The notes under the pieces are model-generated. The model saw only the letters and a list, made by a program, of their open reading frames with translations. It did not search any database and was not told the origin of the DNA. Shown here piece by piece: positions 54,332 to 63,695 of a stretch of DNA of 64,000 nt (position 1 is its first letter; each line of letters begins with the position of its first letter). Both the position numbers and the translations under genes were made by a program. Source of the DNA: Paraglaciecola sp. L1A13 (GTDB taxonomy: Bacteria > Pseudomonadota > Gammaproteobacteria > Enterobacterales > Alteromonadaceae); the NCBI RefSeq assembly GCF_009796745.1, contig NZ_CP047024.1:2914001-2978000 (forward strand). The letters run 5' to 3'.

Positions 54332-54916
54332 TTGTCTAACATTCAACTAATCGTGGGCCTGGGTAATCCAGGCCCCGAATATAAAAACACCCGTCATAAT
54401 GCTGGCACGTGGTTAGTTGAAAACCTCGCCCGTTTGCACAATTGCACCCTAAGCTTACAAAGTAAATTTTTTGGTTTTACTGGTCGCATGACGATTGATG
54501 GCCAAGATATACGTTTACTCATTCCCACCACGTATATGAATAATAGTGGTCAAGCGGTTGCTGCATTAGCAGGATTCTATCGCATTCCCCCTGAATCTAT
54601 TTTAGTGGCTTACGATGAACTCGATTTACCCCCTGGTATCGCCAAATTTAAATTAGGCGGCAGTTCAAGCCAAAATGGTATTCGCGATATAGTTTCAAGC
54701 TTGGGAAATAATAAAGATTTTTATCGTTTGCGTGTGGGCATAGGCCATCCTGGTCACAAAGGTAAGGTGACTGGATACGTTCTAGGCAAAGCCCCAGCAA
54801 AAGAACAAGAACAAATGGACGCTGCCATAGATGAAGCGATCCGTTGTGTCGAAATACTAATTAAAGATGATATGAAAAAAGCCATGAATCGGCTCCATTC
54901 ATTCAAAGCAGAATAA
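54332..54916 (+). CDS. pth: Peptidyl-tRNA hydrolase
   Basis: 194 residues, matching E. coli Pth (194). Catalytic His22 and Asn12 in [18 protein letters not shown], and Asp95 in [27 protein letters not shown] is the family's substrate loop. Starts at TTG 54332 without a strong SD. Cleaves peptidyl-tRNAs released prematurely. Only 5 bp after the rplY stop. Confidence 0.95.
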   Translation: MSNIQLIVGLGNPGPEYKNTRHNAGTWLVENLARLHNCTLSLQSKFFGFTGRMTIDGQDIRLLIPTTYMNNSGQAVAALAGFYRIPPESILVAYDELDLPPGIAKFKLGGSSSQNGIRDIVSSLGNNKDFYRLRVGIGHPGHKGKVTGYVLGKAPAKEQEQMDAAIDEAIRCVEILIKDDMKKAMNRLHSFKAE

Positions 54917-54961
54917 GCATCAGCAGTTACTGCTGAAACTAAAGATTAAGAGGATCAAAAA

Positions 54962-56053
54962 ATGGGTTTTAAATGCGGCATAGTGGGATTACCAAACGTT
55001 GGTAAATCAACTCTTTTCAATGCTTTGACCAAAGCCGGTATCGAAGCCGCTAACTTTCCGTTTTGCACGATCGAACCGAACACAGGTGTTGTACCCGTTC
55101 CCGATCCTCGTTTAGACAAGCTAGCTGCTATCGTTAATCCAAAGCGGATTTTGCCTACCACAATGGAATTTGTGGATATTGCAGGATTAGTTGAAGGGGC
55201 ATCTAAAGGTGAAGGTTTAGGTAATAAATTTTTAGCTAATATTCGTGAAACTGATGCTATCGGTCATGTTGTACGCTGTTTCGACAACGACAATATTGTT
55301 CACGTTGCGGGTAAAATTGACCCACAAGATGATATCGATATTATCAATACTGAATTGGCACTAGCCGATTTGGAAACGACCGAAAAAGCCCTTTTACGCG
55401 TAGCAAAACGTGCCAAAGGTGGCGATTCAGATGCTAAATTTGAATTAAAAGTGCTTGAAAAAATTAAGCCTCATTTGGACGAAGGCGTTTTATTACGTGC
55501 CGTGGAGCTTGAAAAGGAAGAGTTAAAAGCCATTAGCTACATGAACTTTTTAACCTTAAAACCCACTATGTACATTGCTAACGTAAATGAAGACGGCTTT
55601 GAAAATAATCCTTACTTAGATAAAGTACGTGCCATCGCAGAAAATGAAGACGCAGTCGTTGTAGCGGTGTGCGCCGAAATGGAATCCGAAATAGGTGAAC
55701 TAGAAGATGACGAACGTGCGGAATTCATGGCCGAAATGGGTATTGAAGAACCGGGATTGAATCGCGTCATTCGCAGCGGCTACAATTTGCTAAATTTGAA
55801 TACGTATTTCACTGCTGGTGTACAAGAAGTGCGCGCTTGGACCTTCCCTATTGGTTCTACTGCCCCACAAACAGCAGGCATCATCCATACTGATTTCGAA
55901 AAAGGGTTCATTCGAGCTGAAGTGATTGGATATGAAAACTTTGTAGCATTCAATGGCGAGCAAGGTGCAAAAGATGCAGGTAAATGGCGTCTTGAAGGTA
56001 AAGAATATATCGTAAAAGACGGTGATGTAATTCACTTCCGCTTCAACGTTTAA
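54962..56053 (+). CDS. ychF: Redox-regulated ATPase YchF
   Basis: 363 residues, family length. Obg-like G1 motif [43 protein letters not shown] (G3 and switch), and a C-terminal TGS-like domain ([18 protein letters not shown]...[10 protein letters not shown]). Prefers ATP over GTP and associates with ribosomes and stress responses. SD AAGAGGA before the ATG. Last gene of the rplY-pth-ychF operon. Confidence 0.96.
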   Translation: MGFKCGIVGLPNVGKSTLFNALTKAGIEAANFPFCTIEPNTGVVPVPDPRLDKLAAIVNPKRILPTTMEFVDIAGLVEGASKGEGLGNKFLANIRETDAIGHVVRCFDNDNIVHVAGKIDPQDDIDIINTELALADLETTEKALLRVAKRAKGGDSDAKFELKVLEKIKPHLDEGVLLRAVELEKEELKAISYMNFLTLKPTMYIANVNEDGFENNPYLDKVRAIAENEDAVVVAVCAEMESEIGELEDDERAEFMAEMGIEEPGLNRVIRSGYNLLNLNTYFTAGVQEVRAWTFPIGSTAPQTAGIIHTDFEKGFIRAEVIGYENFVAFNGEQGAKDAGKWRLEGKEYIVKDGDVIHFRFNV

Positions 56054-56083
56054 CCTTCACGGTTTAATATGATTTTGCAAAAA

Positions 56084-56110
56084 ACAGAGCTTCTTAGCTC
56101 TGTTTTTTTA
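56084..56110 (+). terminator. Rho-independent terminator of ychF
   Basis: Perfect stem ACAGAGCT/AGCTCTGT with loop TCTT and a long T-run. Confidence 0.92.
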
Positions 56111-56311
56111 TACCCCTAATTTACCTCATTACATATTACTGATTTAGCTAACACCCATTCGTAGTAAGCCGATGTTTCACGACTAAAGAGTTAATGAAAA
56201 AAATAGTGTGTGGGCTATGCTTGCGGAACTACTTATGCACTTTATTATTCCCATTTACAGATTTTTAACGGGTCAAATTGATAAAGACACTACAACCTTG
56301 GTTTAAACGAA

Positions 56312-57559
56312 TTGCGTATATTAATTTTTATCAGCATTTTCGCCTCATCTATTTTCTTGTCGCTTAAGACCTGTGCAGAAGAGACCTTGAATGTAGCTGT
56401 GCTTGTTGCGAGCAAAGGCCAACGCTCGGCCTATGAGCATCTCGCTATACAATTTGAGAAACAACACCCAGATATACACATAAATTATCTATCGCAAAAC
56501 GACAAACACTACAAACACTCTATTCATCAATGGTTAACCCAAATCAAAGGATTAGATGTGCTGTATTGGCAAGCAGGGCTGCGACTAAATCAAATCGCTG
56601 CTCAGGGCTTATTAGAGCCACTCGATGAACTGTGGCAAGCCCAACATTGGCAGAAATATTTTCCCAAAGGTATACAAGCCATCATTCGCCAAGATGATCA
56701 TATTTATGGCTTACCTTATTCGTACTATCAGTGGGGCTTCTATTACAAAAAATCACTATTTTCTCAACTCAATATCACTGCCCCTCAAACATGGGCAGAG
56801 TTTATATCCGTATGTGAAAAATTAAAGTCCTCAGGTGTAACACCAATTGTTGTGGGGGGTAAAGGTTTATGGCCAATTGCCTCCTGGTTTGACTACCTTA
56901 ATTTACGTATTAATGGCCTAGCCTTTCATCAGCAAGTAATGAAAGGTCACATTCCTTACACTGATGTGCGGGTGCGTAACGTATTCTACAAATGGAAACA
57001 ACTTATCGATTTAGGGTATTTTATCCCGACGATGAACAATAAAAACTGGCAAGAGGCCCTGCCTTATATTTACCGTGATATTGCTGGCATGACCTTATTA
57101 GGTAACTTTGCTGAACAGCATATTGCAAAGAAACGTAGTGATGACATTGCTTTTTTTCGCTTTCCACAGATTGATCCAAACATACCTCTTCATGAAGAAA
57201 CACCAATTGAAATTTTCGTTATACCTAAAAATGCGCAACACAAAGCTGCAGCAAAGTTATTTCTAACCTTTGTTGGCCGCGCTGATATCCAAGAAAGTCT
57301 GAATGAAGAATTAGGTTATATTGCGCCTCATAAACAGGCAAAGAAAAATCCATATTATGATCCCCATCCAAATATCGAAATGAAAGAGAATGACAGCGGA
57401 GTAGCCCAATACTATGATCGCGATACTGCTGAGCTTATGTCAATTGAAGGGGTGAAAATCATGTCTGCGTTTTTAACCAATGCCAATGTTGAACTTACCA
57501 CTCAAAATTTAGAAAAAGTACGTTTACAAGCCTTTGCTGATGATCGCGTCCAACACTAA
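56312..57559 (+). CDS. ABC-type extracellular solute-binding protein (sugar type), orphan
   Basis: 415 residues. The only start in frame is TTG 56312, without a clear SD. Signal peptide RILIFISIFASSIFLSLKTCA then a family 1 solute-binding fold (LNVAVLVASKGQRSAYEHLAIQFEKQHPDIHINYLSQND, GLPYSYYQWGFYYKKSLF, VVGGKGLWPIASWFDYL, IEIFVIPKNAQHKAAAKLFLTFVG). It should bind a sugar or similar solute in the periplasm. No permease or ATPase gene follows, so it is an orphan and may feed a sensor. Confidence 0.83.
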   Translation: MRILIFISIFASSIFLSLKTCAEETLNVAVLVASKGQRSAYEHLAIQFEKQHPDIHINYLSQNDKHYKHSIHQWLTQIKGLDVLYWQAGLRLNQIAAQGLLEPLDELWQAQHWQKYFPKGIQAIIRQDDHIYGLPYSYYQWGFYYKKSLFSQLNITAPQTWAEFISVCEKLKSSGVTPIVVGGKGLWPIASWFDYLNLRINGLAFHQQVMKGHIPYTDVRVRNVFYKWKQLIDLGYFIPTMNNKNWQEALPYIYRDIAGMTLLGNFAEQHIAKKRSDDIAFFRFPQIDPNIPLHEETPIEIFVIPKNAQHKAAAKLFLTFVGRADIQESLNEELGYIAPHKQAKKNPYYDPHPNIEMKENDSGVAQYYDRDTAELMSIEGVKIMSAFLTNANVELTTQNLEKVRLQAFADDRVQH

Positions 57560-57866
57560 ATATCTTAGGCAAGCAACGCCTGAGAGTTAACGTATGCCCC
57601 TCATGTGGCGGAGCAGTCAAGCAACTGAAATTGAAAAGCCCTATACTCGCTAACGTTTTGGAAGGTGTTATTCATTATCGGCCTTTTGATTGACTCATCA
57701 GTGGTAGATAGAATGATGTTAAGCACAGCGACTTTACAGTCTGTTTACACTTACCTTTTGCCACCACACTTTTACTACTAATATTTCGTACATGAATATC
57801 TTTACGGGTTTAACCTCAAACTTTACACTTTGGAAAACCGGCCTGTTAACCTATTAAAGAATCATC
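57560..57866. other. Intergenic with a possible zinc-ribbon gene relic
   Basis: 307 bp. A 49-codon open frame (57544-57693, overlapping the end of the SBP gene) reads VNVCPSCGGAVKQLKLK..., which may be a relic of a transposase zinc ribbon, or chance. No other gene. Confidence 0.25.
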
Positions 57867-58310
57867 ATGAAACCTACTTTTGATATACAACCCCTTATTG
57901 GGTGCGACCAAATTAAATTGCACGCATCCAGAGATACCTTGCTAAGCGTATTAAACCAGCCTTATAAAGCTATTAAAAAATACCCGGAGCGGGAGCAAGC
58001 AAGCGACGCACTCTTTCGCAATGATTTACACATTTCATATAAGGGGCAACCCGCACTTGTTGAATCCATTGAGTTTGCATATAGCGAGCTATATGATGTG
58101 ACACTTTTGGGCGAAGCCATATTGAGCTTGCCAGCCAAAAGCGCTTTGGCCACGTTAGAGAGCGTCACAGGGAAGACAGCCATTACTTCAGATGGTGGCT
58201 ATACCTATGAAATACCCGCACTGGGCTTATGGCTGTGGCGAGAGTCGAATGATAATTTTGACGAAAATGGTTTTTACTTTTTTACTATCGGTATACGTGT
58301 TGTTGCCTAA
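57867..58310 (+). CDS. Hypothetical protein, 147 residues
   Basis: ATG 57867. Acidic cytosolic protein, no signal peptide or membrane segment, with a start resembling FDIQPLIGCDQIKLHASRDTLLSVL and an end YEIPALGLWLWRES...GFYFFTIGIRVVA. The alternation of beta-like segments suggests a compact alpha/beta fold. No family recognised. It follows the orphan SBP by 307 bp on the same strand. Confidence 0.7.
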   Translation: MKPTFDIQPLIGCDQIKLHASRDTLLSVLNQPYKAIKKYPEREQASDALFRNDLHISYKGQPALVESIEFAYSELYDVTLLGEAILSLPAKSALATLESVTGKTAITSDGGYTYEIPALGLWLWRESNDNFDENGFYFFTIGIRVVA

Positions 58311-58725
58311 CAGTAAGACTTAAAGCCCTGTTATTTTAAAAAACCACTTTACGGGTAATACCAAACTCTTTTGAGCAAACGCATTATTCATCACTCCCCA
58401 ACGCGTAAAAATATAGAAAATGACGTAAATATAATTAACTAACGTAAAATTTGATGATTTCTTTTAATCAATAGAGCTAGTTTATTCTTTCGAACAGTGT
58501 TTTTTTACATCTAATCTGAATAAACGGGTCTAAATTTGAATCCAAATCTTAAATTTGGCTGAAGAAATCAACTTTAAGTGAAAATAAGCACAACAGTATT
58601 TGCCCACAAACAGATGATGTGGGCAAAAAACAAACTAAGCATGTTATTTTTTCGCCACGCATAGGCTAAATTAGCACCAACTGTTTATTATGCGAGCAAA
58701 CGATCATCTAATCTTAAAAAAACGG
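58311..58725. other. Intergenic before the tRNA operon
   Basis: About 415 bp. Contains a perfect 10-bp inverted repeat (TTTGCCCACA/TGTGGGCAAA, 58599-58627) without a T-run on its 3' side, so its role is unclear. No gene seen. Confidence 0.5.
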
Positions 58726-58754
58726 TTGACGACTAAAAGGCATATCAGCATAAT
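58726..58754 (+). promoter_or_regulatory. Sigma-70 promoter of the tRNA operon
   Basis: -35 TTGACG and -10 CATAAT separated by exactly 17 bp, with a GC-rich discriminator (ACGCGCC) typical of stringently controlled stable-RNA promoters. Transcription would start near 58761, about 25 bp before tRNA-Met. Confidence 0.85.
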
Positions 58755-58785
58755 ACGCGCCACTTCCGAGAGGGAGTGAAGGAAT

Positions 58786-58862
58786 GGCTACATAGCTCAG
58801 TTGGTTAGAGCACATCACTCATAATGATGGGGTCGCAGGTTCGAATCCCGCTGTAGCCACCA
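58786..58862 (+). tRNA. tRNA-Met (CAU), elongator type
   Basis: 77 nt with CCA. Acceptor GGCTACA/TGTAGCC, anticodon loop CTCATAA, T-arm GGTTCGAATCC. Nearly identical to the E. coli elongator Met tRNA. First gene of the Met-Leu-Gln-Gln operon. Confidence 0.96.
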
Positions 58863-58909
58863 TTTCCTGTTTGACTAAATACGTTTAGAGAAGCAGGGGA
58901 GAAAAATGT

Positions 58910-58994
58910 GCGGGAGTGGTGGAATTGGTAGACACGCTGGATTTAGGTTCCAGTGCTTCACGGCGTGAGAGTTCGAGTCTCTCCTTCCGCACCA
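58910..58994 (+). tRNA. tRNA-Leu (UAG)
   Basis: 85 nt with CCA and a long variable arm (GTGCTTCACGGCGTG). Acceptor GCGGGAG/CTTCCGC with one G-U pair; anticodon loop TTTAGGT, anticodon TAG. Confidence 0.96.
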
Positions 58995-58998
58995 TGTT

Positions 58999-59073
58999 TG
59001 GGATATCGCCAAGTGGTAAGGCAACGGGTTTTGATCCCGTCATTCGTTGGTTCGAATCCAGCTATCCCAGCCA
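58999..59073 (+). tRNA. tRNA-Gln (UUG), second copy
   Basis: 75 nt with CCA, identical in sequence to the copies at 51113 and 59110. Acceptor TGGGATA/TATCCCA; anticodon TTG. Only 4 nt after tRNA-Leu. Confidence 0.97.
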
Positions 59074-59109
59074 TTTTTTCAATGAATAGATTGTTGATAT
59101 CTGTTTTAT

Positions 59110-59184
59110 TGGGATATCGCCAAGTGGTAAGGCAACGGGTTTTGATCCCGTCATTCGTTGGTTCGAATCCAGCTATCCCAGCCA
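59110..59184 (+). tRNA. tRNA-Gln (UUG), third copy
   Basis: 75 nt with CCA, identical to the copies at 51113 and 58999. Last gene of the tRNA operon. Confidence 0.97.
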
Positions 59185-59220
59185 TATATAGTGATGTATT
59201 TCACACATTTATGCTTAAAA

Positions 59221-59246
59221 AGCCAGACGAAAGTCTGGCTTTTTTC
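59221..59246 (+). terminator. Rho-independent terminator of the tRNA operon
   Basis: Stem AGCCAGAC/GTCTGGCT with loop GAAA, followed by TTTTTT. It ends about 35 bp after the last tRNA-Gln. Confidence 0.93.
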
Positions 59247-59304
59247 GTTTCGGCAGTTAATTTTCTTAAATTTGCCTTTTAGCCTCGCTTCAACCTAGAC
59301 ACAC

Positions 59305-60771
59305 ATGCCATTAAACGGCACACTTTGCTCAATAACCTTAAAGACTGCGGACCAGCTTTTGATTTCTGAGATCGTCAATTTTATTAATAATGTATTGTGG
59401 GGTGAAGGCCAAGTTCTAATTTACCTGCTTATTATAGCCGGGGTGTGGTTTACCGTTAAGCTTAACTTTATTCAGCTACGCCATTTCACTCATATGTTTG
59501 GCGTAATGAAAGGCAGTAATAAAAGCGATAAAGCAGGTATTAGTTCTTTTCAAGCGCTGTGCACGAGTTTATCCGCTCGAGTAGGCACGGGTAACTTAGC
59601 GGGCGTGGCTGTAGCTATATCGTTAGGGGGCGCAGGAGCCGTATTCTGGATGTGGGTTATCGCACTATTAGGAATGGCAACGGGTTTTGCTGAGAGTGTG
59701 TTAGGCCAATTATATAAGGTACGCGATGATAACGGCGAATATCGAGGCGGCCCAGCTTACTATATTCAACAAGGGCTAAATAACCGCTGGCTAGCTATCA
59801 CATTTGCTCTGTTCCTTTTTCTTGGGTACGGCTTTATCTTCAGCGCTGTGCAAGCCAACACCATCACTGACGCCCTTAAATTTGCATACGATATCCCTAC
59901 CCTACATTCTGGTCTGGTTATTATTATTTTGGCTGCACTGATCGTAGTCGGCGGTTTACGCGCAATTGCTCGATTTGCCGAATGGGTTGTACCCTTTATG
60001 GCAGTAGGCTATATCGCTGTTACTCTGTTTATTACCGTGATGAATATCGATTTAGTGCCCGCCATGTTGGCAGACATATTTAAATCGGCATTTGGCTTGC
60101 AAGAGGCTGGAGCTGGCGCGCTGGGAGCCGCGTTTAAAAACGGTGTGCAACGCGGTTTATATTCTAACGAAGCAGGCTCTGGTAGCGTGCCTCATGCGGC
60201 GGCAAGCGCCACGCCGAATCCAAACCACCCCGTGTCACAGGGATACGTGCAAATGCTTGGGGTGTTTATCGATACGATGATTCTTTGTACCTGTACAGCA
60301 TTTGTTATTTTGCTTGCAGGCGGGTCTTCTAGTGATCAAATGGAAGGCATTCGTTTAACTCAAAACGCGATGAGCAGTCACTTTGGCGGAGGAACTGAAT
60401 TTGTAGCGGCCGCAATAAGTTTATTTGCTTTTACCTCAGTGGTAGCCAACTACGCTTACGGCGAAAGTAACTTACACATGTTCAAACTCGATAATAAGAT
60501 CGGTAGGACGTGTTATACCGTTGGCTATCTGGCCATGATCTTATGGGGTTCAATGGCTGCATTACCTGAGGTTTGGGCTGCAGCTGATATGGCGTTAGGA
60601 TTAATGACGGTCATTAATATCATCGCAATTGGCATGCTAACGCCGACAATTGTCGCTATCTCCAAAGATTATTTTGAGAAGCACAAAAGTGGTAAGACAA
60701 TTGAATACCAAACCGGTGATTGCGAGATCCAGGGAGAAAGTGAGAAAGGTATTTGGGATCAAAACAAATAG
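59305..60771 (+). CDS. Sodium:alanine symporter family transporter (AGCS)
   Basis: 488 residues, about 10-11 membrane helices. The AGCS signature FQALCTSLSARVGTGNLAGVAVAISLGGAGAVFWMW, GGPAYYIQQGL and the NEAGSGSVPHAAA motif are present. The family imports alanine or glycine with Na+ in the inner membrane. The start is unsure: ATG 59305 has no SD, and a TTG at 59359 lies 8-9 nt after a GGA and would remove an unusual hydrophilic N-terminus. Confidence 0.9.
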   Translation: MPLNGTLCSITLKTADQLLISEIVNFINNVLWGEGQVLIYLLIIAGVWFTVKLNFIQLRHFTHMFGVMKGSNKSDKAGISSFQALCTSLSARVGTGNLAGVAVAISLGGAGAVFWMWVIALLGMATGFAESVLGQLYKVRDDNGEYRGGPAYYIQQGLNNRWLAITFALFLFLGYGFIFSAVQANTITDALKFAYDIPTLHSGLVIIILAALIVVGGLRAIARFAEWVVPFMAVGYIAVTLFITVMNIDLVPAMLADIFKSAFGLQEAGAGALGAAFKNGVQRGLYSNEAGSGSVPHAAASATPNPNHPVSQGYVQMLGVFIDTMILCTCTAFVILLAGGSSSDQMEGIRLTQNAMSSHFGGGTEFVAAAISLFAFTSVVANYAYGESNLHMFKLDNKIGRTCYTVGYLAMILWGSMAALPEVWAAADMALGLMTVINIIAIGMLTPTIVAISKDYFEKHKSGKTIEYQTGDCEIQGESEKGIWDQNK

Positions 60772-60814
60772 CGACTTCTATTACACTAAGTCTCGTTAAT
60801 TCGTTTCTGTAAAA

Positions 60815-60841
60815 AAGCCGCTGATGTCAGCGGCTTTTTTG
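60815..60841. terminator. Bidirectional rho-independent terminator
   Basis: Stem AAGCCGCTGA/TCAGCGGCTT with a 2-nt spacer, A-run before and T-run after. Between the convergent symporter (+) and FMN reductase (-) genes. Confidence 0.92.
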
Positions 60842-60866
60842 CATTTATAAAGTCAAGTCTCTTAGA

Positions 60867-61436
60867 TTAATTTGATGTTTCAGAAATAAGCCGTGCAACA
60901 ATTAACCCTAGGGCTTGACGCTGTTTCTCATCTATCAAGTTACCTTGCTCGTCAAACGCTGTCATGCCACCACCGATAGCGATTTGTTCTGGTAATACCA
61001 TCACCTGAATATTCCCAAGCAACATTCGAAGAGCCACTAAGCCGCGTAATCCACCTAGAGCCCCAGGCGATGTAGCAGCCAAGCCTGCGACTTTATCTCT
61101 AAAGGCAGATAAAGGACGCTCTTTGTCAGTATGGGGCCGTGAAATCCAATCTAGCGTGTTTTTTAGTAATGCAGAAAACGAACTATTGTATTCGGGAGAT
61201 GCGATAAACAAACCAGAGTGCTCAATAAATAGCGCTTTCAGTTTAATAGCATTTTCAGGTAAACCGCTGGCAGTTTCATCATCACCGTCATATAGCGGCA
61301 TTGGGTAGTCTTTTAAATCAACGAAGGTAGCATTTGCGCCCTGCTCTACAGCAAGTTCATAGGCAACTTTCGCCAATTTTTTATTCATTGAGTCTTTGCG
61401 CGCACTTCCGGCTAAAAACAGTATTTTTGATGACAT
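60867..61436 (-). CDS. NADPH-dependent FMN reductase
   Basis: 189 residues from the ATG at 61436, which has GGAA 6 nt upstream; the longer frame adds 20 residues without support. Flavodoxin-like fold: LFLAGSARKDSMNKKLA (phosphate loop), ASPEYNSSFSALLKNTLDWISR (flavin site). It reduces FMN or quinones/azo compounds with NADPH. It may supply FMNH2 to flavin enzymes such as the LLM oxidoreductase; not shown. Same strand as the small membrane gene upstream. Confidence 0.9.
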   Translation of the reverse strand: MSSKILFLAGSARKDSMNKKLAKVAYELAVEQGANATFVDLKDYPMPLYDGDDETASGLPENAIKLKALFIEHSGLFIASPEYNSSFSALLKNTLDWISRPHTDKERPLSAFRDKVAGLAATSPGALGGLRGLVALRMLLGNIQVMVLPEQIAIGGGMTAFDEQGNLIDEKQRQALGLIVARLISETSN

Positions 61437-61503
61437 AGTATTTCCATTTGTTAAATCAATCTGTTTAACAACAGCTTTGCTAGAGTTCACCAGCAAAGCG
61501 TGT

Positions 61504-61683
61504 TCAATTCGAAGTGAAATGCATCACCAGCTGTACCACAACCATTACCACCAACAAAGGCAGTATCCAGCGGCTCATTTTTGCTGTTTGCTCGCCTGAT
61601 ATTCTAAAACTTGAACGCTCAAGTAAAGGTACAACGACTAATAAGGCAACCAATAAAACACCTAATATAATCAAAACCGTCAA
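61504..61683 (-). CDS. Small two-helix membrane protein, TTG start
   Basis: 59 residues from TTG 61683 with the strong SD AAGGGGG upstream (5 nt). Two transmembrane segments (VLIILGVLLVALLVVVPLL; WILPLLVVMVVVQLVMHF) are joined by a polar loop (ERSSFRISGEQTAKMSR). It lies between the DUF885 gene and the FMN reductase, all on the minus strand, so it is probably part of their transcript. Short proteins of this kind occur in Alteromonadales, from memory. Function unknown. Confidence 0.65.
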   Translation of the reverse strand: MTVLIILGVLLVALLVVVPLLERSSFRISGEQTAKMSRWILPLLVVMVVVQLVMHFTSN

Positions 61684-61730
61684 AACTGCCCCCTTGTTGT
61701 GAATCGATAAAAACTTTTTCGAGTCATACC

Positions 61731-63629
61731 TTATATCCCGTTATTAGCAATCCAGCGTTTTACGTCGCTTCTCACCACTGACATGGGGCGAGCACCGGGT
61801 AAAAGCAATAGATCATGAAAACGTTTAAGATCGAATTCACTACCAAGCGACTTTTCGGCCATATGGCGAAGTTCTACAAACTGCAACATACCCAATTTAT
61901 AACCGAGGGCTTGCCCTGGTAATGCCATATAACGTTCAATTTCAGCAATTACGTCTGTCATACCTGTACCAGTTGTCTGGTGGAAATACTCAATTGCTTT
62001 TTCTCGGGTCCACTTCTTACGGTGTAAGCCTGTATCTACCACTAAACGCACCGCGCGATACAATTCAGCCTGCAAGCGTCCTAAATCACCAAAGGGGTCG
62101 CCCTCGTACATGCCCATTTCTTTGGCGACCAACTCAGAATACAGTGCCCAACCTTCAACGTATGCATTGAACGGTGCGTTTTGGCGTAACAAGCCAATAT
62201 CATGTTGGGCCATATTAAGGGCAATTTGAAAGTGGTGACCAGGCACAGCTTCATGATAGGTAAGCGTTTTTAAAGAGAAACTCGGCACCGCTGACATATC
62301 TCTAAGGTTTATCCAAAAAATACCTGGGCGTTCTCCATCTAATGACGGCTGAGAATAATAACCACCTGCCTCCCCCGCTTCAGTTACTTTAGGAATGCGT
62401 TTAACTTCTACCTTCTGACTAGGCAATGTACCGTAGTACATATCTGTTTTCGTCATTACAGTTGCGATTTGACCGTTTAAATCCTCTAGTAACCGCTCGC
62501 GGCCCTCGTCGCTATCTTGATATAGAAACTCTGGTTGTTCAGCTAGCTCAACCATGCGCTCACCCACACTACCATCTTCGTAGCCTTGGGCTCGTAAAAT
62601 GCTATCCATCTCTTTGCTGATACGCGTGACTTCATCTAAACCCAGCTGATGAATATCATCCGGTGTCATATTTGAATCACCTAGATAACGCACTTCATGC
62701 AAATACATAGCATCGCCGTTGGGTTGTGCCCACACACCGTCACCCTTAGGGGCATTTGCTTGGGTAGCTTGCAAAGTATTTTTGACTGTTTGATAGGCTG
62801 GGTAAACCACATTTTCCATTGCTTGCTTGGCTTGGGTAACTAACTGACCTTGTTGCTTTTCACTCATGTTGGTCTGGGCTAATTTTTTTGAAAATGACGT
62901 GACAAGCGCATGATCTTCAATCGGACTAGCAAGGAAATTACTGAAGTAATCCAATGTTTTAGGATATAGCTTTTGGGGTAATTGCACACCGTTCAATCTG
63001 TCACCGTTGAATGTTTCTAGTACACCAGCGACGAGAAAATCAAAGTGTTGTAAACGGGCAATATAATCTTGGGCTTGAGCCAGCGTTGACACAGTTTGCT
63101 GGACTTGCATTACTTTAGGCACATCAATTAATGGGCCGGATAATTGATTAATAATATACGGTAAGTGCCCAGCCCACGTATCAATGTAACCGCCATGAAA
63201 CTCAGAGAACCCGGTATAATAACGCAAAATATCCGTCACTATCTGTTGGTGGCGTTTTGCATCGACAGAAAAACCATCATTGTTCGCTTTGGACACAGCT
63301 TGGGATGCATCACTCATATCTTGTTGAAATTTACGCATTCCCGTAGGCGAGAAATCAGTAAAGCGAGTGTTATAGCCTTTTCCTGCTATCGATTCAGATA
63401 CTCCTAAAGCGGTAGCAAGAAGCGGTTCGTAATGCATAAACGCTATAGTTTTTTGTTCAACTAATGCATCAAACGCGACTTGATTCTGCGGCAAACTAAC
63501 TGCATTTTTAGTATTTTCAATTTGTTCGGCGGTGACGTCCTGCTTTGAAAGCGAGCTTTGTTCTTGTTGCACAGAACAGGCACAAACCAGTGCACTTAAC
63601 GCGAATGGAACGATCAGATTTTTTATCAT
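61731..63629 (-). CDS. DUF885 family lipoprotein, probable zinc metallopeptidase
   Basis: 632 residues. Lipoprotein signal peptide IKNLIVPFALSALVCAC (lipobox LVCAC). The long DUF885 domain includes the HExxPGHxFQ motif TYHEAVPGHHFQIAL (about residue 457), the metal-binding signature that suggests a metallo-carboxypeptidase-like role, and the later YVEGWALYSELVAKEMG. The family is often exported and linked to the membrane. First gene of a probable minus-strand operon with the 59-residue protein and FMN reductase. Confidence 0.88.
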   Translation of the reverse strand: MIKNLIVPFALSALVCACSVQQEQSSLSKQDVTAEQIENTKNAVSLPQNQVAFDALVEQKTIAFMHYEPLLATALGVSESIAGKGYNTRFTDFSPTGMRKFQQDMSDASQAVSKANNDGFSVDAKRHQQIVTDILRYYTGFSEFHGGYIDTWAGHLPYIINQLSGPLIDVPKVMQVQQTVSTLAQAQDYIARLQHFDFLVAGVLETFNGDRLNGVQLPQKLYPKTLDYFSNFLASPIEDHALVTSFSKKLAQTNMSEKQQGQLVTQAKQAMENVVYPAYQTVKNTLQATQANAPKGDGVWAQPNGDAMYLHEVRYLGDSNMTPDDIHQLGLDEVTRISKEMDSILRAQGYEDGSVGERMVELAEQPEFLYQDSDEGRERLLEDLNGQIATVMTKTDMYYGTLPSQKVEVKRIPKVTEAGEAGGYYSQPSLDGERPGIFWINLRDMSAVPSFSLKTLTYHEAVPGHHFQIALNMAQHDIGLLRQNAPFNAYVEGWALYSELVAKEMGMYEGDPFGDLGRLQAELYRAVRLVVDTGLHRKKWTREKAIEYFHQTTGTGMTDVIAEIERYMALPGQALGYKLGMLQFVELRHMAEKSLGSEFDLKRFHDLLLLPGARPMSVVRSDVKRWIANNGI

Positions 63630-63695
63630 TATAGTTTTCCTAAGTTACCGAATATATGGCTATTTTTTATATTAGCGGGCTCAATATCAACGCTA

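Noticed and set aside
58599..58627. Inverted repeat as a terminator
   Set aside because: A perfect 10-bp stem but flanked by A-runs only on the plus strand and no T-run follows on the minus strand; kept only as a note in the intergenic entry.
58953..59282. 109-residue frame over the tRNA cluster (+) and 75-residue frame on the other strand
   Set aside because: Both are translations of the tRNA-Leu and the two repeated tRNA-Gln genes; repeated peptide blocks come from the duplicate tRNAs.
61514..61702. 62-residue plus-strand frame
   Set aside because: It is antisense to the small membrane protein on the minus strand, which has the better ribosome-binding site and composition.
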